64,000 nucleotides of DNA from Streptomyces sp. NBC_00582 (GTDB lineage: Bacteria; Actinomycetota; Actinomycetes; Streptomycetales; Streptomycetaceae). Numbering within the stretch: position 1 is the first letter of the stretch; every line of letters begins with the position of its first letter. The stretch is taken from positions 992,001-1,056,000 of the forward strand of contig NZ_CP107772.1 in the NCBI RefSeq assembly GCF_036345155.1, in the 5' to 3' direction. Under the pieces are notes generated by a model, which had not been told where the DNA came from, searched no databases, and saw only the letters and a list, made by a program, of their open reading frames with translations. The translations under genes were made by a program, and so were the position numbers. This document shows, one piece after another, positions 1-7,780 of this stretch.

Positions 1-279
1 CAGGGCGTCTGGGCTCGTCAGTCCGTAATCACCGCGTCGCGGTTGATCCACTCGGCGCCGTGGGCATGGACGCCGGCCTGCTGCGCCCCGACGTCACCAC
101 CGCCGACCTGGTCCTGCTCAGCGGCTCCCTGAGCCAGTCCGCCCTGACAACCGGCGACAGCCACCCGGGCCAGTGGCGCCCGCCGCCTCCTGCGCATCTC
201 CCTCGACGGCCTCAGCAGCCGCAACACCGAACCACTGCCCGAGCCCACGGCCCACCCGGACACGCCCGGCAACCACTGA
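1..279 (+). pseudogene. TetR-family regulator, C-terminal remnant with a frameshift
   Basis: The frame open from base 3 reaches AGLLRPDVTTADLVLL, typical of the ligand-binding domain of TetR repressors. The matching ending, RRLLRISLDGLSSRNTEPL, lies one frame over and stops at 277-279, so a frameshift falls between about 148 and 178. No DNA-binding domain is visible because the window starts inside the gene. It is either a pseudogene or a gene with a sequencing error. The family call rests on the look of the C-terminal segment only. Confidence 0.4.
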
Positions 280-417
280 CCAAGGGCGTGGCACTCCTCG
301 CCCACACCGGGCGGAAAGGCCGCGGGTTCTGTAGGGTCGCGATGGCGCCGCGGCGGAACCGGCGGTGCGGTGTGGTCCAGCGTTCCTTCGCACATGCCCG
401 AGCGACGAGGAGTGCCC

Positions 418-876
418 ATGTCAGGACGGTTCGAAGCGACAGTCGAGGTGGACCGGCCCATCGCGGAGGTGTTCGCCTACCTGGCCGACGGCCGCAATGA
501 CCCCCAGTTCAGCCCCCGGGTCCTCCGGATCGAGCGCATCCCCGACGCCCCGACCTCCGTGGGCACGATCTTCCGGAGCACGGTCAAGGACGCCGGGATG
601 AAGACCGCCCGCGAGTTCCGCATCACCTCGCTCGAAGCCCCCACGCGGCTCCGGTGGGCCGAAGTCTCGAAGAACACCGTGACGGCGCGCGAAGGCGGCT
701 ACGATCTTGAGCCGTTGCCCGACGGCGGCACTCGGGTCCGGCTCCACAACGTCCTGGAGGGCCACGGGCTCGGCAAACTCCTCGTCGGACTGGCACTCGC
801 GGCGGCTCGCAAGGACGCCGACGCGTTCGGCCGACGGATCAAGGCTGCGGCCGAGGCGGCCATCACTCCTTCCTGA
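418..876 (+). CDS. SRPBCC-family (polyketide cyclase/START-like) protein
   Basis: 152 aa. The ATG at 418 follows a GAGGAG ribosome binding site, so I prefer it to the longer frame starting at 370. The opening, FEATVEVDRPIAEVFAYLAD, is the classic first strand and helix of the SRPBCC fold, a helix-grip hydrophobic pocket. A conserved 'P..LRW' strand follows near residues 74-80, and a C-terminal amphipathic helix closes the pocket. Stand-alone members bind or convert hydrophobic ligands, and most in actinomycetes are uncharacterised. No catalytic residue can be assigned. It lies alone between a TetR remnant and the minus-strand aminotransferase/radical SAM pair. Confidence 0.85.
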   Translation: MSGRFEATVEVDRPIAEVFAYLADGRNDPQFSPRVLRIERIPDAPTSVGTIFRSTVKDAGMKTAREFRITSLEAPTRLRWAEVSKNTVTAREGGYDLEPLPDGGTRVRLHNVLEGHGLGKLLVGLALAAARKDADAFGRRIKAAAEAAITPS

Positions 877-956
877 CGCCTCTCCCCGTATTCCCCCGTC
901 TGCCGGCCGCCGCCCTCCACTCCTGCTCGGCCTCCCGCAGAAACCTCTGCCCCGTC

Positions 957-1100
957 GTGGACGACGACCGGGGGTACTTCGCGCCCACCGAGGACGGTCG
1001 CGCTCTCGCGTGCGTCCTCGCGCTGGCAGTCATCCCGACGATCATCGCGGCAGCGCCCCTCGTGTACGCCCGGGTCCTGTTCCGCCTGTCTCGCCGGTGA
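957..1100 (+). CDS. possible 47-aa single-pass membrane protein
   Basis: A GTG-initiated short ORF with an acidic, polar N-terminus (about 13 residues) followed by a hydrophobic stretch around residues 15-38 and a basic C-terminal tail ending LFRLSRR. This pattern fits a small single-pass protein with the basic end inside. There is no strong ribosome binding site, and the frame stays open upstream without a better start. It could also be the tail of a decayed longer gene. I do not recognise a family. Confidence 0.3.
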   Translation: MDDDRGYFAPTEDGRALACVLALAVIPTIIAAAPLVYARVLFRLSRR

Positions 1101-1134
1101 AACGGCTCCGCGGCGCGGGGCGTCCCCGCCCGTT

Positions 1135-2151
1135 TTATCGTGCCGCCGTCGATGGCGGGCCGAACGTGTCGGCAAGGCTGGTCAGGATGGAGCCGGACCA
1201 GGTGCTCTCCCCGAACACGCTGACCGGCATGGCGAGCACGCCGCACTCGCGCCGGAGCGTCTCCGCCGGGACGTCGACCGGGAAGAAGTAGTTGCCGGGA
1301 CACGTCCGGCTCACCGGGGGAATCGTCCCGAGCACGTCGTCCGGCAACCGTTCGAAGAGGCGCTCAGCCCGGGCGGCCAGTTCCTCGACGATCTGCCGGG
1401 GGACGTCGCCGTGCTCGGTCAGCAGACGGTCGGCGAGCCCCAGCTGTACCGGTGTCGGCGGCTGCGCCCGGAACGCTTCGGCCAAGTCGGCCTGCGCCGG
1501 ACCCAGCAGGACCACGCCGAACGTGCGTGGCCACAGCCATCCCTTGGTGACCGAATGCAGCAGGACCGCACGACCGGTGTCCAGCAAGCGCCGTGTCCCG
1601 GCGGCGAAGGGGGCTCCCAGGTCGTAGACGCTGTCGATCAGCAGGCGGCGGTGTGGTGATTCCCGCAACCACGCCATCACCGCGTCGCACTCGGCATCGG
1701 ACAGGTACCGGCCGAGCGGCTTGCTGGGGTTGGCGAGCAGCAGGTACTCGGGCCGGTCGTCCGTCGGCGACGCCGGCAGGGCCGGCACCGGTAGCGTCGG
1801 GTACGACTCGGGCGCCAGGCCCGCTGCGCGGGCCAACTCGAAGTACACCGGGTACACGTCGCTGGGCAGCCACAGTCGCGCTTGCACGGCGCGCAGCCAG
1901 GGGAACACCACACCGAGCCCGTGCCGGACCCCTCGACAGACCATGGCGTGGCCTGACCACTCCTCCGGCAACTCGTAGCGCCGCAGCCAGGCACGGGCGA
2001 GATCGCACCGGTGCACCGTGCGCATGTCGTTCGGCGGTTCCGGCCGCATCGCAGCAAGCGCCCGGTACACGTTGGTCTCGGCGGCGTCCAGAAGCGACGA
2101 GGAAGCACGGAGTTGCCGCTGCCGGAATTCCTGGAACTCGTCGAACCTCAT
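1135..2151 (-). CDS. fold-type I PLP-dependent aminotransferase
   Basis: 338 aa, slightly short for class I/II aminotransferases (usually 350-420). Recognisable active-site elements appear in the expected order: NPSKPLG (Asn141), the cofactor-ring Asp in LIDSVYD (Asp173), and the Schiff-base lysine in HSVTKGWLWPRTFG (Lys203, with Arg209 as phosphate ligand). The start ATG overlaps the stop of the upstream radical SAM gene by four bases, so the two are translationally coupled. The N-terminal 40 residues are unlike standard aminotransferases. The substrate is unknown. The tight pairing with a radical SAM enzyme suggests that the two act in sequence on one specialised metabolite or peptide. Confidence 0.8.
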   Translation of the reverse strand: MRFDEFQEFRQRQLRASSSLLDAAETNVYRALAAMRPEPPNDMRTVHRCDLARAWLRRYELPEEWSGHAMVCRGVRHGLGVVFPWLRAVQARLWLPSDVYPVYFELARAAGLAPESYPTLPVPALPASPTDDRPEYLLLANPSKPLGRYLSDAECDAVMAWLRESPHRRLLIDSVYDLGAPFAAGTRRLLDTGRAVLLHSVTKGWLWPRTFGVVLLGPAQADLAEAFRAQPPTPVQLGLADRLLTEHGDVPRQIVEELAARAERLFERLPDDVLGTIPPVSRTCPGNYFFPVDVPAETLRRECGVLAMPVSVFGESTWSGSILTSLADTFGPPSTAAR

Positions 2152-3488
2152 GCCGTCGCTCCTACCGGCACGATCTCGCTGGCCCGGTCTTCCAGGGAGG
2201 CGTAGCAGCGTCCGTCGGCCATGACGTTCCAGCTGCGTGCGATCCCGCTGGTGCGTTCCCAGAGCAGGCTGGGTTCGGTGTAGGCGGCGATCCGCATCGG
2301 CCGGCCGTCCCAGCTGCCGTCGTAGACCGGCGCGCCCCAGGGCAGGCGGCTCGCCGGTTCGAAGCCGTGCTGCTCGGCGAACCGGGTAACGACGGACAGC
2401 GACACCTGGTGCTCTCGGCTCCAGACGTTGGCGGCGCGGTCGTAGTAGAGCGACTCGGTGCTGGTGGAGACGTAGAGCTCTTTGAAGCAGACTTCCTCGA
2501 CACCGAGAGCCGCGGCCCAGGAAAGGTAGTCGGCGATGTCGGCCGCGTCGGCGACGCCGCCGTGCTGGAGCACGCAGATCAGCCTCATCCGCAGCCCCGG
2601 CCAGCGGTCACGTTCCACACGCCAGGTGTCGATCACGGAGCTCACCGGCGTGCGCAGCATCATCAGCCGCTCGCTGACGGCGTCGTCCTGATGGTGCCGG
2701 GAGACCGCGAGCACACTCAGGCCCGCGGCGCCCAGGGCGGCGAGGCGGCCGGCCCGGTCAGCGTGCCGGCCTTTCGCCAGGGTGTGCGCGTTGGTGATCA
2801 GGACGACCTTCGGGAAGGCCGCCGAGCAGGCGGACACCAGGCGCAGCTGCTGTTCGAACGGTATGAGCGTGGGCTCCCCGCCTCCGGTGATCACCGCACG
2901 CTCGGCACCTGCCGCTCGGGCGCGTTCCAGCCAGTGGGCGACAGCGTCCCACGGGACCCGTGCCGGTGCTTGGTCGCTGGAGATCGAAGCCGAGGAGAAG
3001 CAGAACGAACACCGGGCTTGGCAGGCGGAGGCGACCGGCAGAAGGGAGACCGAGCGCGGTCGCGTGTCGGCGTAGGGACGCAGTGCCGATCCGTGCAGGC
3101 GCAGGGAGGCCGCCATCGCGTCCTCGACGGTGGTCGGACGCAGAGTGAACTCGTCGCCTGCTGGATCGAGCTCGTGGACTGCCGACAACCGGATGCGAGC
3201 CTCGTGCAGTTCCATGCCGAGGCCCGTCGTCACGTTGGGCACCAACTCGTCGGGGTCCACCAGGGTTTCCAGCACCAGCAGCCGGTCACCCGGAATGGCC
3301 AGACGGTCCAGCAGGCGTCGCGCCTTGTCGATGCCGATGCCCAACTCCGCCCGGGTCAGCAGGTGGAACCGGTCGGGGTAGGTGCTCTCAGGGATCCCCG
3401 CCTTGCCGTAGGCGAACGCGTACTTGTCGAAGCCCTTCGCGAAGTTCGACAGCACGATGACGTGGAAGCGCCGGTCGCTATGGTTCAT
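2148..3488 (-). CDS. radical SAM enzyme
   Basis: 446 aa. A CxxxCxxC cluster motif (Cys156, Cys160, Cys163 in CQARCSFCF) binds the 4Fe-4S centre that cleaves S-adenosylmethionine, and the SAM-binding GGEPT lies at 203-207. About 150 residues precede the barrel, forming a separate N-terminal domain of unknown function. The C-terminal 80 residues hold one conserved-looking Cys (GRCYASLED) but no obvious SPASM cluster set. The gene overlaps the aminotransferase gene by four bases (ATGA). The start ATG has no strong ribosome binding site. It probably modifies an amino acid, peptide or small metabolite by radical chemistry, but the substrate cannot be told from sequence. Confidence 0.9.
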   Translation of the reverse strand: MNHSDRRFHVIVLSNFAKGFDKYAFAYGKAGIPESTYPDRFHLLTRAELGIGIDKARRLLDRLAIPGDRLLVLETLVDPDELVPNVTTGLGMELHEARIRLSAVHELDPAGDEFTLRPTTVEDAMAASLRLHGSALRPYADTRPRSVSLLPVASACQARCSFCFSSASISSDQAPARVPWDAVAHWLERARAAGAERAVITGGGEPTLIPFEQQLRLVSACSAAFPKVVLITNAHTLAKGRHADRAGRLAALGAAGLSVLAVSRHHQDDAVSERLMMLRTPVSSVIDTWRVERDRWPGLRMRLICVLQHGGVADAADIADYLSWAAALGVEEVCFKELYVSTSTESLYYDRAANVWSREHQVSLSVVTRFAEQHGFEPASRLPWGAPVYDGSWDGRPMRIAAYTEPSLLWERTSGIARSWNVMADGRCYASLEDRASEIVPVGATA

Positions 3489-3819
3489 GCCGTCATCATG
3501 CAGCGGCGGCCCCGCGTCACACAGCCCCCGGCTGGCGCCGGAACCCCACGAAACCCTACGGGAACACGACGGCTTCGCCGGAGCGCAGATGTTCCCGCAG
3601 CCACCGCTCGGTGTTGCTCACGTGCGGCAGGGCCGCCGCCTGCTGCACGGGTATCCGCGGTCGCCGGATCGGACTTGAGACGCATTCAGCCCCGACGTGA
3701 ACGCCGCTGCTTTCTGCACGAGTCCCGGTAATTCGTTTGACCGGGCCACGGGTCGACGCTGCATGGTGGCCGGGCACCACCCGTCGTGGTGCCCGTATCC
3801 CGGGGAGGCAGCGGCAGCG
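3489..3819. other. intergenic region between divergent radical SAM and GNAT genes
   Basis: A 331-base gap that must hold the promoters for both directions. Apart from a possible short minus-strand peptide ORF (3556-3621) and a GGGGAGG ribosome binding site for the acetyltransferase near 3802-3808, I see no clear operator, terminator or RNA. Confidence 0.5.
3556..3621 (-). CDS. possible 21-aa peptide upstream of the radical SAM gene
   Basis: A GTG-initiated ORF reading MSNTERWLREHLRSGEAVVF plus a final Pro, ending 68 bases before the radical SAM start on the same strand. A GTG nine codons earlier (30 aa) is an alternative start. No good ribosome binding site precedes either. The peptide has Trp, Ser and Thr residues that radical SAM enzymes can modify, but it could equally be the tail of a decayed gene. 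It is listed because short precursor genes often precede radical SAM genes. Confidence 0.2.
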   Translation of the reverse strand: MSNTERWLREHLRSGEAVVFP

Positions 3820-5052
3820 ATGGAGATCCGTCCCACGACCGAGAAGGACCTCGACGTCTTCGTCGACACGGTCCACGCCGCGTTCGGGCGCTTCCCGGAA
3901 ACCCCGGTCGAAGGGGGCGGGCTCTGGTGGTCGGCGCTCGAAACGGACCGCTGCCTGCTCGCCCTGACGACGGACGGGCGGCCCGTCGGCACCGCCGCCG
4001 CGCACTCCTTCGAGCTCACCCTGCCCGGCGGGGCCCTGGTCCCGGCCTCCGGGGTGACCGCCGTGGGCGTCCTGCCCTCGCACCGGCGCCGGGGCGTGCT
4101 CACCTCGATGATGCGGCATCAGCTCGCCGAGCTGCGGGCCCGCGGGGAGTTCCTCTCCGTGCTGCTGGCCTCCGAGGCCTCGATCTACGGCAGGTTCGGC
4201 TACGGACCGGCGACCCGCACGCAACGGCTGACGGTGCAGCGCCACCGGGCCGCCCTCGCCCTCCCCCGGGCGCGCCCAACGGGCGACACCCCGGCGACCG
4301 GCCCGGACAGCGGTTCGGTCGAGGTGCTGCGTCGCGCCGAGTGCGGCGGGATCCTGGAGGAGGTGTACGACCGGTACCGCCGCGCCCAGCCCGGCGCGCT
4401 GTCCCGGCCTCGTCGCTGGTGGGCCCTGCGCGCGGGGCAGCCCCCGATCTCTCCCGCGCCGCGTCACATCGCCGTCCACCGGGACGCCGCCGGCATTCCG
4501 GACGGGTACGCCAGCTACTCGATCGGCGAGTCCGGCACCTTGACGGTCGACGAGACCGTCGCGACCGACGACGCCGTCTTCACGGCCCTGGCCCGGTTCG
4601 CGCTCGGTCACGACCTGGTCTCCCAGATCGTGTTCCACCACGTCCCGCCCGGGCACCCGCTGCGCTGGCAGCTCGCGGACTTCCGCGCCGGCGAGGTGGG
4701 CGGCGACATGGACTGGCTCTGGGTGCGGCTGCTGGACGTCCCGCGTGCGCTGACCGCGCGCGGCTGGTGCGCGGACGGCGAGCTCGTCCTCGACGTCGAG
4801 GACCCGTTCCTCGGCGAGCACGGCCGCCACCTGCTGACCGTCCGGGAGGGCAAGGCCGACTGCGTCCCGACGGACCGGGAGCCCGACCTGTCCCTGGACG
4901 TGCGTGACCTGGGCTCGGTCTACCTCGGCGGCACCGCCCCGAGCACGCTCGTGCGGGCCGGACACGTCCGGGCCCACCACCCGGACGCGGCCGCCCTCGC
5001 CGACGCCCTCTTCCGCACCGACCGCCCCCCGCACTGCCTGCACTGGTTCTGA
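3820..5052 (+). CDS. Eis-like GNAT N-acetyltransferase
   Basis: 410 aa, the usual length of Eis enhanced-intracellular-survival acetyltransferases. The ATG at 3820 follows GGGGAGG and replaces the longer frame from 3697. The N-terminal GNAT domain has the acetyl-CoA pyrophosphate loop (HRRRGVLTSMM, 88-98) and the family signature ASIYGRFGYG (120-129) with the conserved tyrosine. A second GNAT-like domain and a C-terminal sterol-carrier-like domain follow. The protein ends in a free-carboxylate Phe, which in Eis takes part in catalysis. Family members multi-acetylate amines, including aminoglycosides and lysines. The natural substrate here is unknown. It appears to be monocistronic. Confidence 0.9.
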   Translation: MEIRPTTEKDLDVFVDTVHAAFGRFPETPVEGGGLWWSALETDRCLLALTTDGRPVGTAAAHSFELTLPGGALVPASGVTAVGVLPSHRRRGVLTSMMRHQLAELRARGEFLSVLLASEASIYGRFGYGPATRTQRLTVQRHRAALALPRARPTGDTPATGPDSGSVEVLRRAECGGILEEVYDRYRRAQPGALSRPRRWWALRAGQPPISPAPRHIAVHRDAAGIPDGYASYSIGESGTLTVDETVATDDAVFTALARFALGHDLVSQIVFHHVPPGHPLRWQLADFRAGEVGGDMDWLWVRLLDVPRALTARGWCADGELVLDVEDPFLGEHGRHLLTVREGKADCVPTDREPDLSLDVRDLGSVYLGGTAPSTLVRAGHVRAHHPDAAALADALFRTDRPPHCLHWF

Positions 5053-5081
5053 CCGGGCCTCTCCGCGACAGCACCACACGG

Positions 5082-5094
5082 TCGAATTATTCGA
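5082..5094. promoter_or_regulatory. 13-bp palindrome ahead of the GAF-ANTAR gene
   Basis: TCGAATTATTCGA is a perfect inverted repeat with a one-base centre, in an AT-rich patch about 110 bases before the GAF-ANTAR start and 30 bases after the acetyltransferase stop. It could be an operator. It is too short and loopless to be a convincing terminator. Confidence 0.3.
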
Positions 5095-5205
5095 ACACTC
5101 GCACGAACATGTGTCGCCTGCGTCTCCGCCATGCGACACCTGGCGCTTCCGCGCGCTCGACAGCGTCGGCGGTACGGTGGCGACACCCGGCGTTGAAGGC
5201 AGGCG

Positions 5206-5913
5206 GTGGTGGCGGTGGAGTGGCGTGAATACGCCGAGCAGATGGCCCTGCTCGCGCGGAAGCTGCTGGACCAGGAGTCGGTTCAGGCGACCCTGGACGA
5301 GATCGTCGCGTCGGCCGTCACGCTGGTGGAGGGCTGTGACGCGGCCGGCATCCTGGCGGTGCGCAACGGCCGGGCCGTCACCCTGGCCGCCAGCGAGGAC
5401 ACCGTTCTGGAGTGCGACCGCCTGCAGGGCGACCTGGGTGAGGGGCCCTGTTTCGATCTGGCCCGCCGTACCGACGGCGAGCGCGTCTACCGCATCGCGG
5501 ATCTCACCCGGCCGCACCCGACCTGGGAGCGCTTCGCGGCGGCGGTCCGCACCCTGGGCGTCGGCAGCATGACCGGCCTGCTGCTCTACACCGACCACGA
5601 CGACTTCGGAGCGCTGAATCTGTACGCGCGCCGTCCCGGTGCCTTCGGCGAGGACGTCGAGACCGCCGGCTGGCTGCTGGCCTCCCACGCCGCCGTCGCC
5701 CTGGCCGACGCCCGCACCATCGACCAGCTCCAGCACGCGATGGAGACCCGTCACGCCATCGGCGAAGCCATGGGCATCCTCATGGAACGGCACAGCCTGA
5801 GCGAAGACGACGCCTTCAACGTGCTGCGGCGCATCTCCCAGCACCACAACGTCAAGCTGAAGGACGTCGCCCAGCGAGTCCGGGACGAACACACGGACCC
5901 GACCACTCCGTAA
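5206..5913 (+). CDS. GAF and ANTAR domain RNA-binding regulator
   Basis: 235 aa. Residues about 10-160 form a GAF sensor domain (LGEGPCFDL, with the conserved Cys, followed by strands). Residues about 170-228 form an ANTAR domain with the typical RHAIGEAMGILMERH helix and the V-A-R-V ending. ANTAR domains bind paired hexaloop hairpins in nascent RNA and antagonise termination. These GAF-ANTAR proteins are abundant in actinomycetes and act as one-component stress or metabolite sensors. The start is GTG 5206 or the GTG two codons later. Target RNAs are not evident nearby. Confidence 0.9.
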   Translation: MVAVEWREYAEQMALLARKLLDQESVQATLDEIVASAVTLVEGCDAAGILAVRNGRAVTLAASEDTVLECDRLQGDLGEGPCFDLARRTDGERVYRIADLTRPHPTWERFAAAVRTLGVGSMTGLLLYTDHDDFGALNLYARRPGAFGEDVETAGWLLASHAAVALADARTIDQLQHAMETRHAIGEAMGILMERHSLSEDDAFNVLRRISQHHNVKLKDVAQRVRDEHTDPTTP

Positions 5914-6068
5914 ACGGCCGACTCGGCAACCGTGCCGTGGGCGGTGTCTCGCGCGTTCTCCGGTCAGTGCCCCGCCCGCCACGTACGGTGGGCCCGCCGG
6001 CCCGCGCCCTGTCCCTTGGGTGAGGGCGGGCGCGGGCACCCGGGACACGGCACGGGAGGAAGAGCGCT

Positions 6069-7628
6069 ATGACGGAGGGCACGGCGGGTGAGCTGGACGA
6101 GCGGGTGCTGGGGCGCCGGTGGACGGTGCGTCTGGACGCTGTCGGCCGGGGCAGTACGGCGGTGCGCGTCTCGTGCAGCCGTCCCTCTTGTGCCGAGCAG
6201 CGTCTGGCGTCCGCGGCGGCCGGTCGTGCGGCCGCGGTCGCCCACCTGAAGGCTCATCTGCGGGCGGCCGGGGGGCCTCGGGCGGGGGCGTACTGCGCGT
6301 GCCGGGCCGAGAGCTGCCATGCGCACGTCTCCCCCGACGACCGGCAGGCACGGGCCCAGCCCTGGCGGTGCGGAGGGGCGGTCGTCGTGGCTGTGCTCAC
6401 CGACCGGGAAGGACGCTGGTGGCAGGCGATGGAGTGCTGTGCACGCTGTGCGGCCGCGACGCCCGGCGCGAAGGTCGTCACCGGTGGGGATCGTTCCGGT
6501 CCGGCGGCCGGCGCCTCCGCCACCGCCGACCGCCCGTCGACCGCGTTCGCCGGTGCGCCGCAGTTCTCCGACCTTCCCCCGCCCGCGGCCGGTCCGCGGG
6601 AGGTCCCGGCGCCCCGCTCCGCGCCGCCGCGGCGCCGCCGACCGCACGGGAAGATCGCACAGCGCGTCATCCCGCAGGATCTGCGCCCCGTCGCCCTGCG
6701 TGACGAACTCGTCGAACTCGGTGATCTGTTCCGGGCCTACCAGCAGCGCTCCGAACCCGACCTGGCGGTGCTCGCCGACCTCCATGAACGAAAGGCCCGC
6801 GCCTTCACCACCTGGGCCGACGTCACGAACGACCCCAATCTGCGGCTGGAGGCACAGCGCGCCGAGCAGGCCGCCGCCACCGTCCGTTCCCAGCACCTGC
6901 ACCGCACGGGCTGCGGTGCGAACGGCGACGGGCCCGCCGTCGCCCGCCTGCTGACCGCGCGGACGCAGTGGGAACACGCGCGTTCCGTCCTCGCGTACGT
7001 GGCCGACCACAGCCCTCTGCCGGGCCCGGACGCCCGGCTGCTGGTACTGATGCTGACCCTGCGCACCGCGCATTGCGGCACCGGGAACCTCGTCGGCCAG
7101 GACCTGACCGCGCTGAACCTCACCGACCCGGAGGACCTGGTCGGCAGGCTGAACGGCTGCGGATGGCTGGTCCTCCCCGGCACGGCCGGTGACTTGCTCG
7201 CTTCCCGGCCGGAGAACCCCACCGCGGTCGGTGTCCCCTCCCTGGCGCCCGGCGAGGACGGTCGCGGACCGTTCGCGTTCGGCAAGAAGACGCGGCCCAG
7301 GCTCAGCGGCTGGGCCCAGAAGGTCGTCTCGGACAAGAAGCTCCGCAAGGCCAAGGCCACCTCCGGCACCCGGCTGCTCGCCCTGGCCCTGGCCACCCGG
7401 TGCAGCGCCTCGGGACGGCTCGGCCCCGGCGGCCAGGGCATCGCCCTGAGTTCCCTCGCTGCCTGGATCCCTGCGGACCACGGCGATTTGCAGCACCTGG
7501 TGAACCAACTGACGGCAGCGGACTGGCTCACCGAAGCCGCCCTCACCGGCACCCACCTCACCGGACAGCTGACGGAACGCGTCCTGCCCCTGACCTGTCC
7601 CCTCCCCGAGCCGGACCAGACGGGTTGA
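6069..7628 (+). CDS. conserved-type hypothetical protein with Cys-rich N-terminus
   Basis: 519 aa. The ATG at 6069 follows a GGGAGGAAG ribosome binding site. The first 130 residues carry nine cysteines (36, 41, 76, 78, 83, 101, 123, 124, 127) plus His84, arranged like metal-binding knuckles. A Pro/Ala-rich linker (about 140-200) leads to a helical C-terminal region with two segments resembling winged-helix folds (around 315-360 and 440-500). The end is rich in Thr/Leu. I do not recognise a family. The layout suggests a DNA- or RNA-binding protein. It is not in an operon: it has its own upstream gap, and the endolysin-like gene converges on it. Confidence 0.75.
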   Translation: MTEGTAGELDERVLGRRWTVRLDAVGRGSTAVRVSCSRPSCAEQRLASAAAGRAAAVAHLKAHLRAAGGPRAGAYCACRAESCHAHVSPDDRQARAQPWRCGGAVVVAVLTDREGRWWQAMECCARCAAATPGAKVVTGGDRSGPAAGASATADRPSTAFAGAPQFSDLPPPAAGPREVPAPRSAPPRRRRPHGKIAQRVIPQDLRPVALRDELVELGDLFRAYQQRSEPDLAVLADLHERKARAFTTWADVTNDPNLRLEAQRAEQAAATVRSQHLHRTGCGANGDGPAVARLLTARTQWEHARSVLAYVADHSPLPGPDARLLVLMLTLRTAHCGTGNLVGQDLTALNLTDPEDLVGRLNGCGWLVLPGTAGDLLASRPENPTAVGVPSLAPGEDGRGPFAFGKKTRPRLSGWAQKVVSDKKLRKAKATSGTRLLALALATRCSASGRLGPGGQGIALSSLAAWIPADHGDLQHLVNQLTAADWLTEAALTGTHLTGQLTERVLPLTCPLPEPDQTG

Positions 7629-7780
7629 TCCAGCGCCGTCCAGCCTGCCGCTCGCTTCTCCGGCAGAAGGGGGCCTGACACCATCGCCGGAGGAGAGGAG
7701 ACCGCCTTCTCAGAGCTCCCGCAGGTGCTGTCCGTGCGGGTCCACGAGGACGGCCCCGACCAGGTCGCCGTCAACACCCG

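Noticed and set aside
5104..5116. CGAACATGTGTCG resembling an actinobacterial SOS (LexA) box
   Set aside because: The first half matches, but the second half lacks the required GTTCG. The following gene is not a DNA-repair gene.
3556..6048. A very long minus-strand open frame opposite the GNAT and ANTAR genes
   Set aside because: Its protein is rich in repeated Gly/Arg/Val and has no family features. It is the shadow of real plus-strand genes in GC-rich DNA.
7679..7780. Protein-like reading (LPQVLSVRVHEDGPDQVAVN) between the Cys-rich protein and the lysin gene
   Set aside because: Both strands look equally coding there, no start is present, and I cannot match either to a family.
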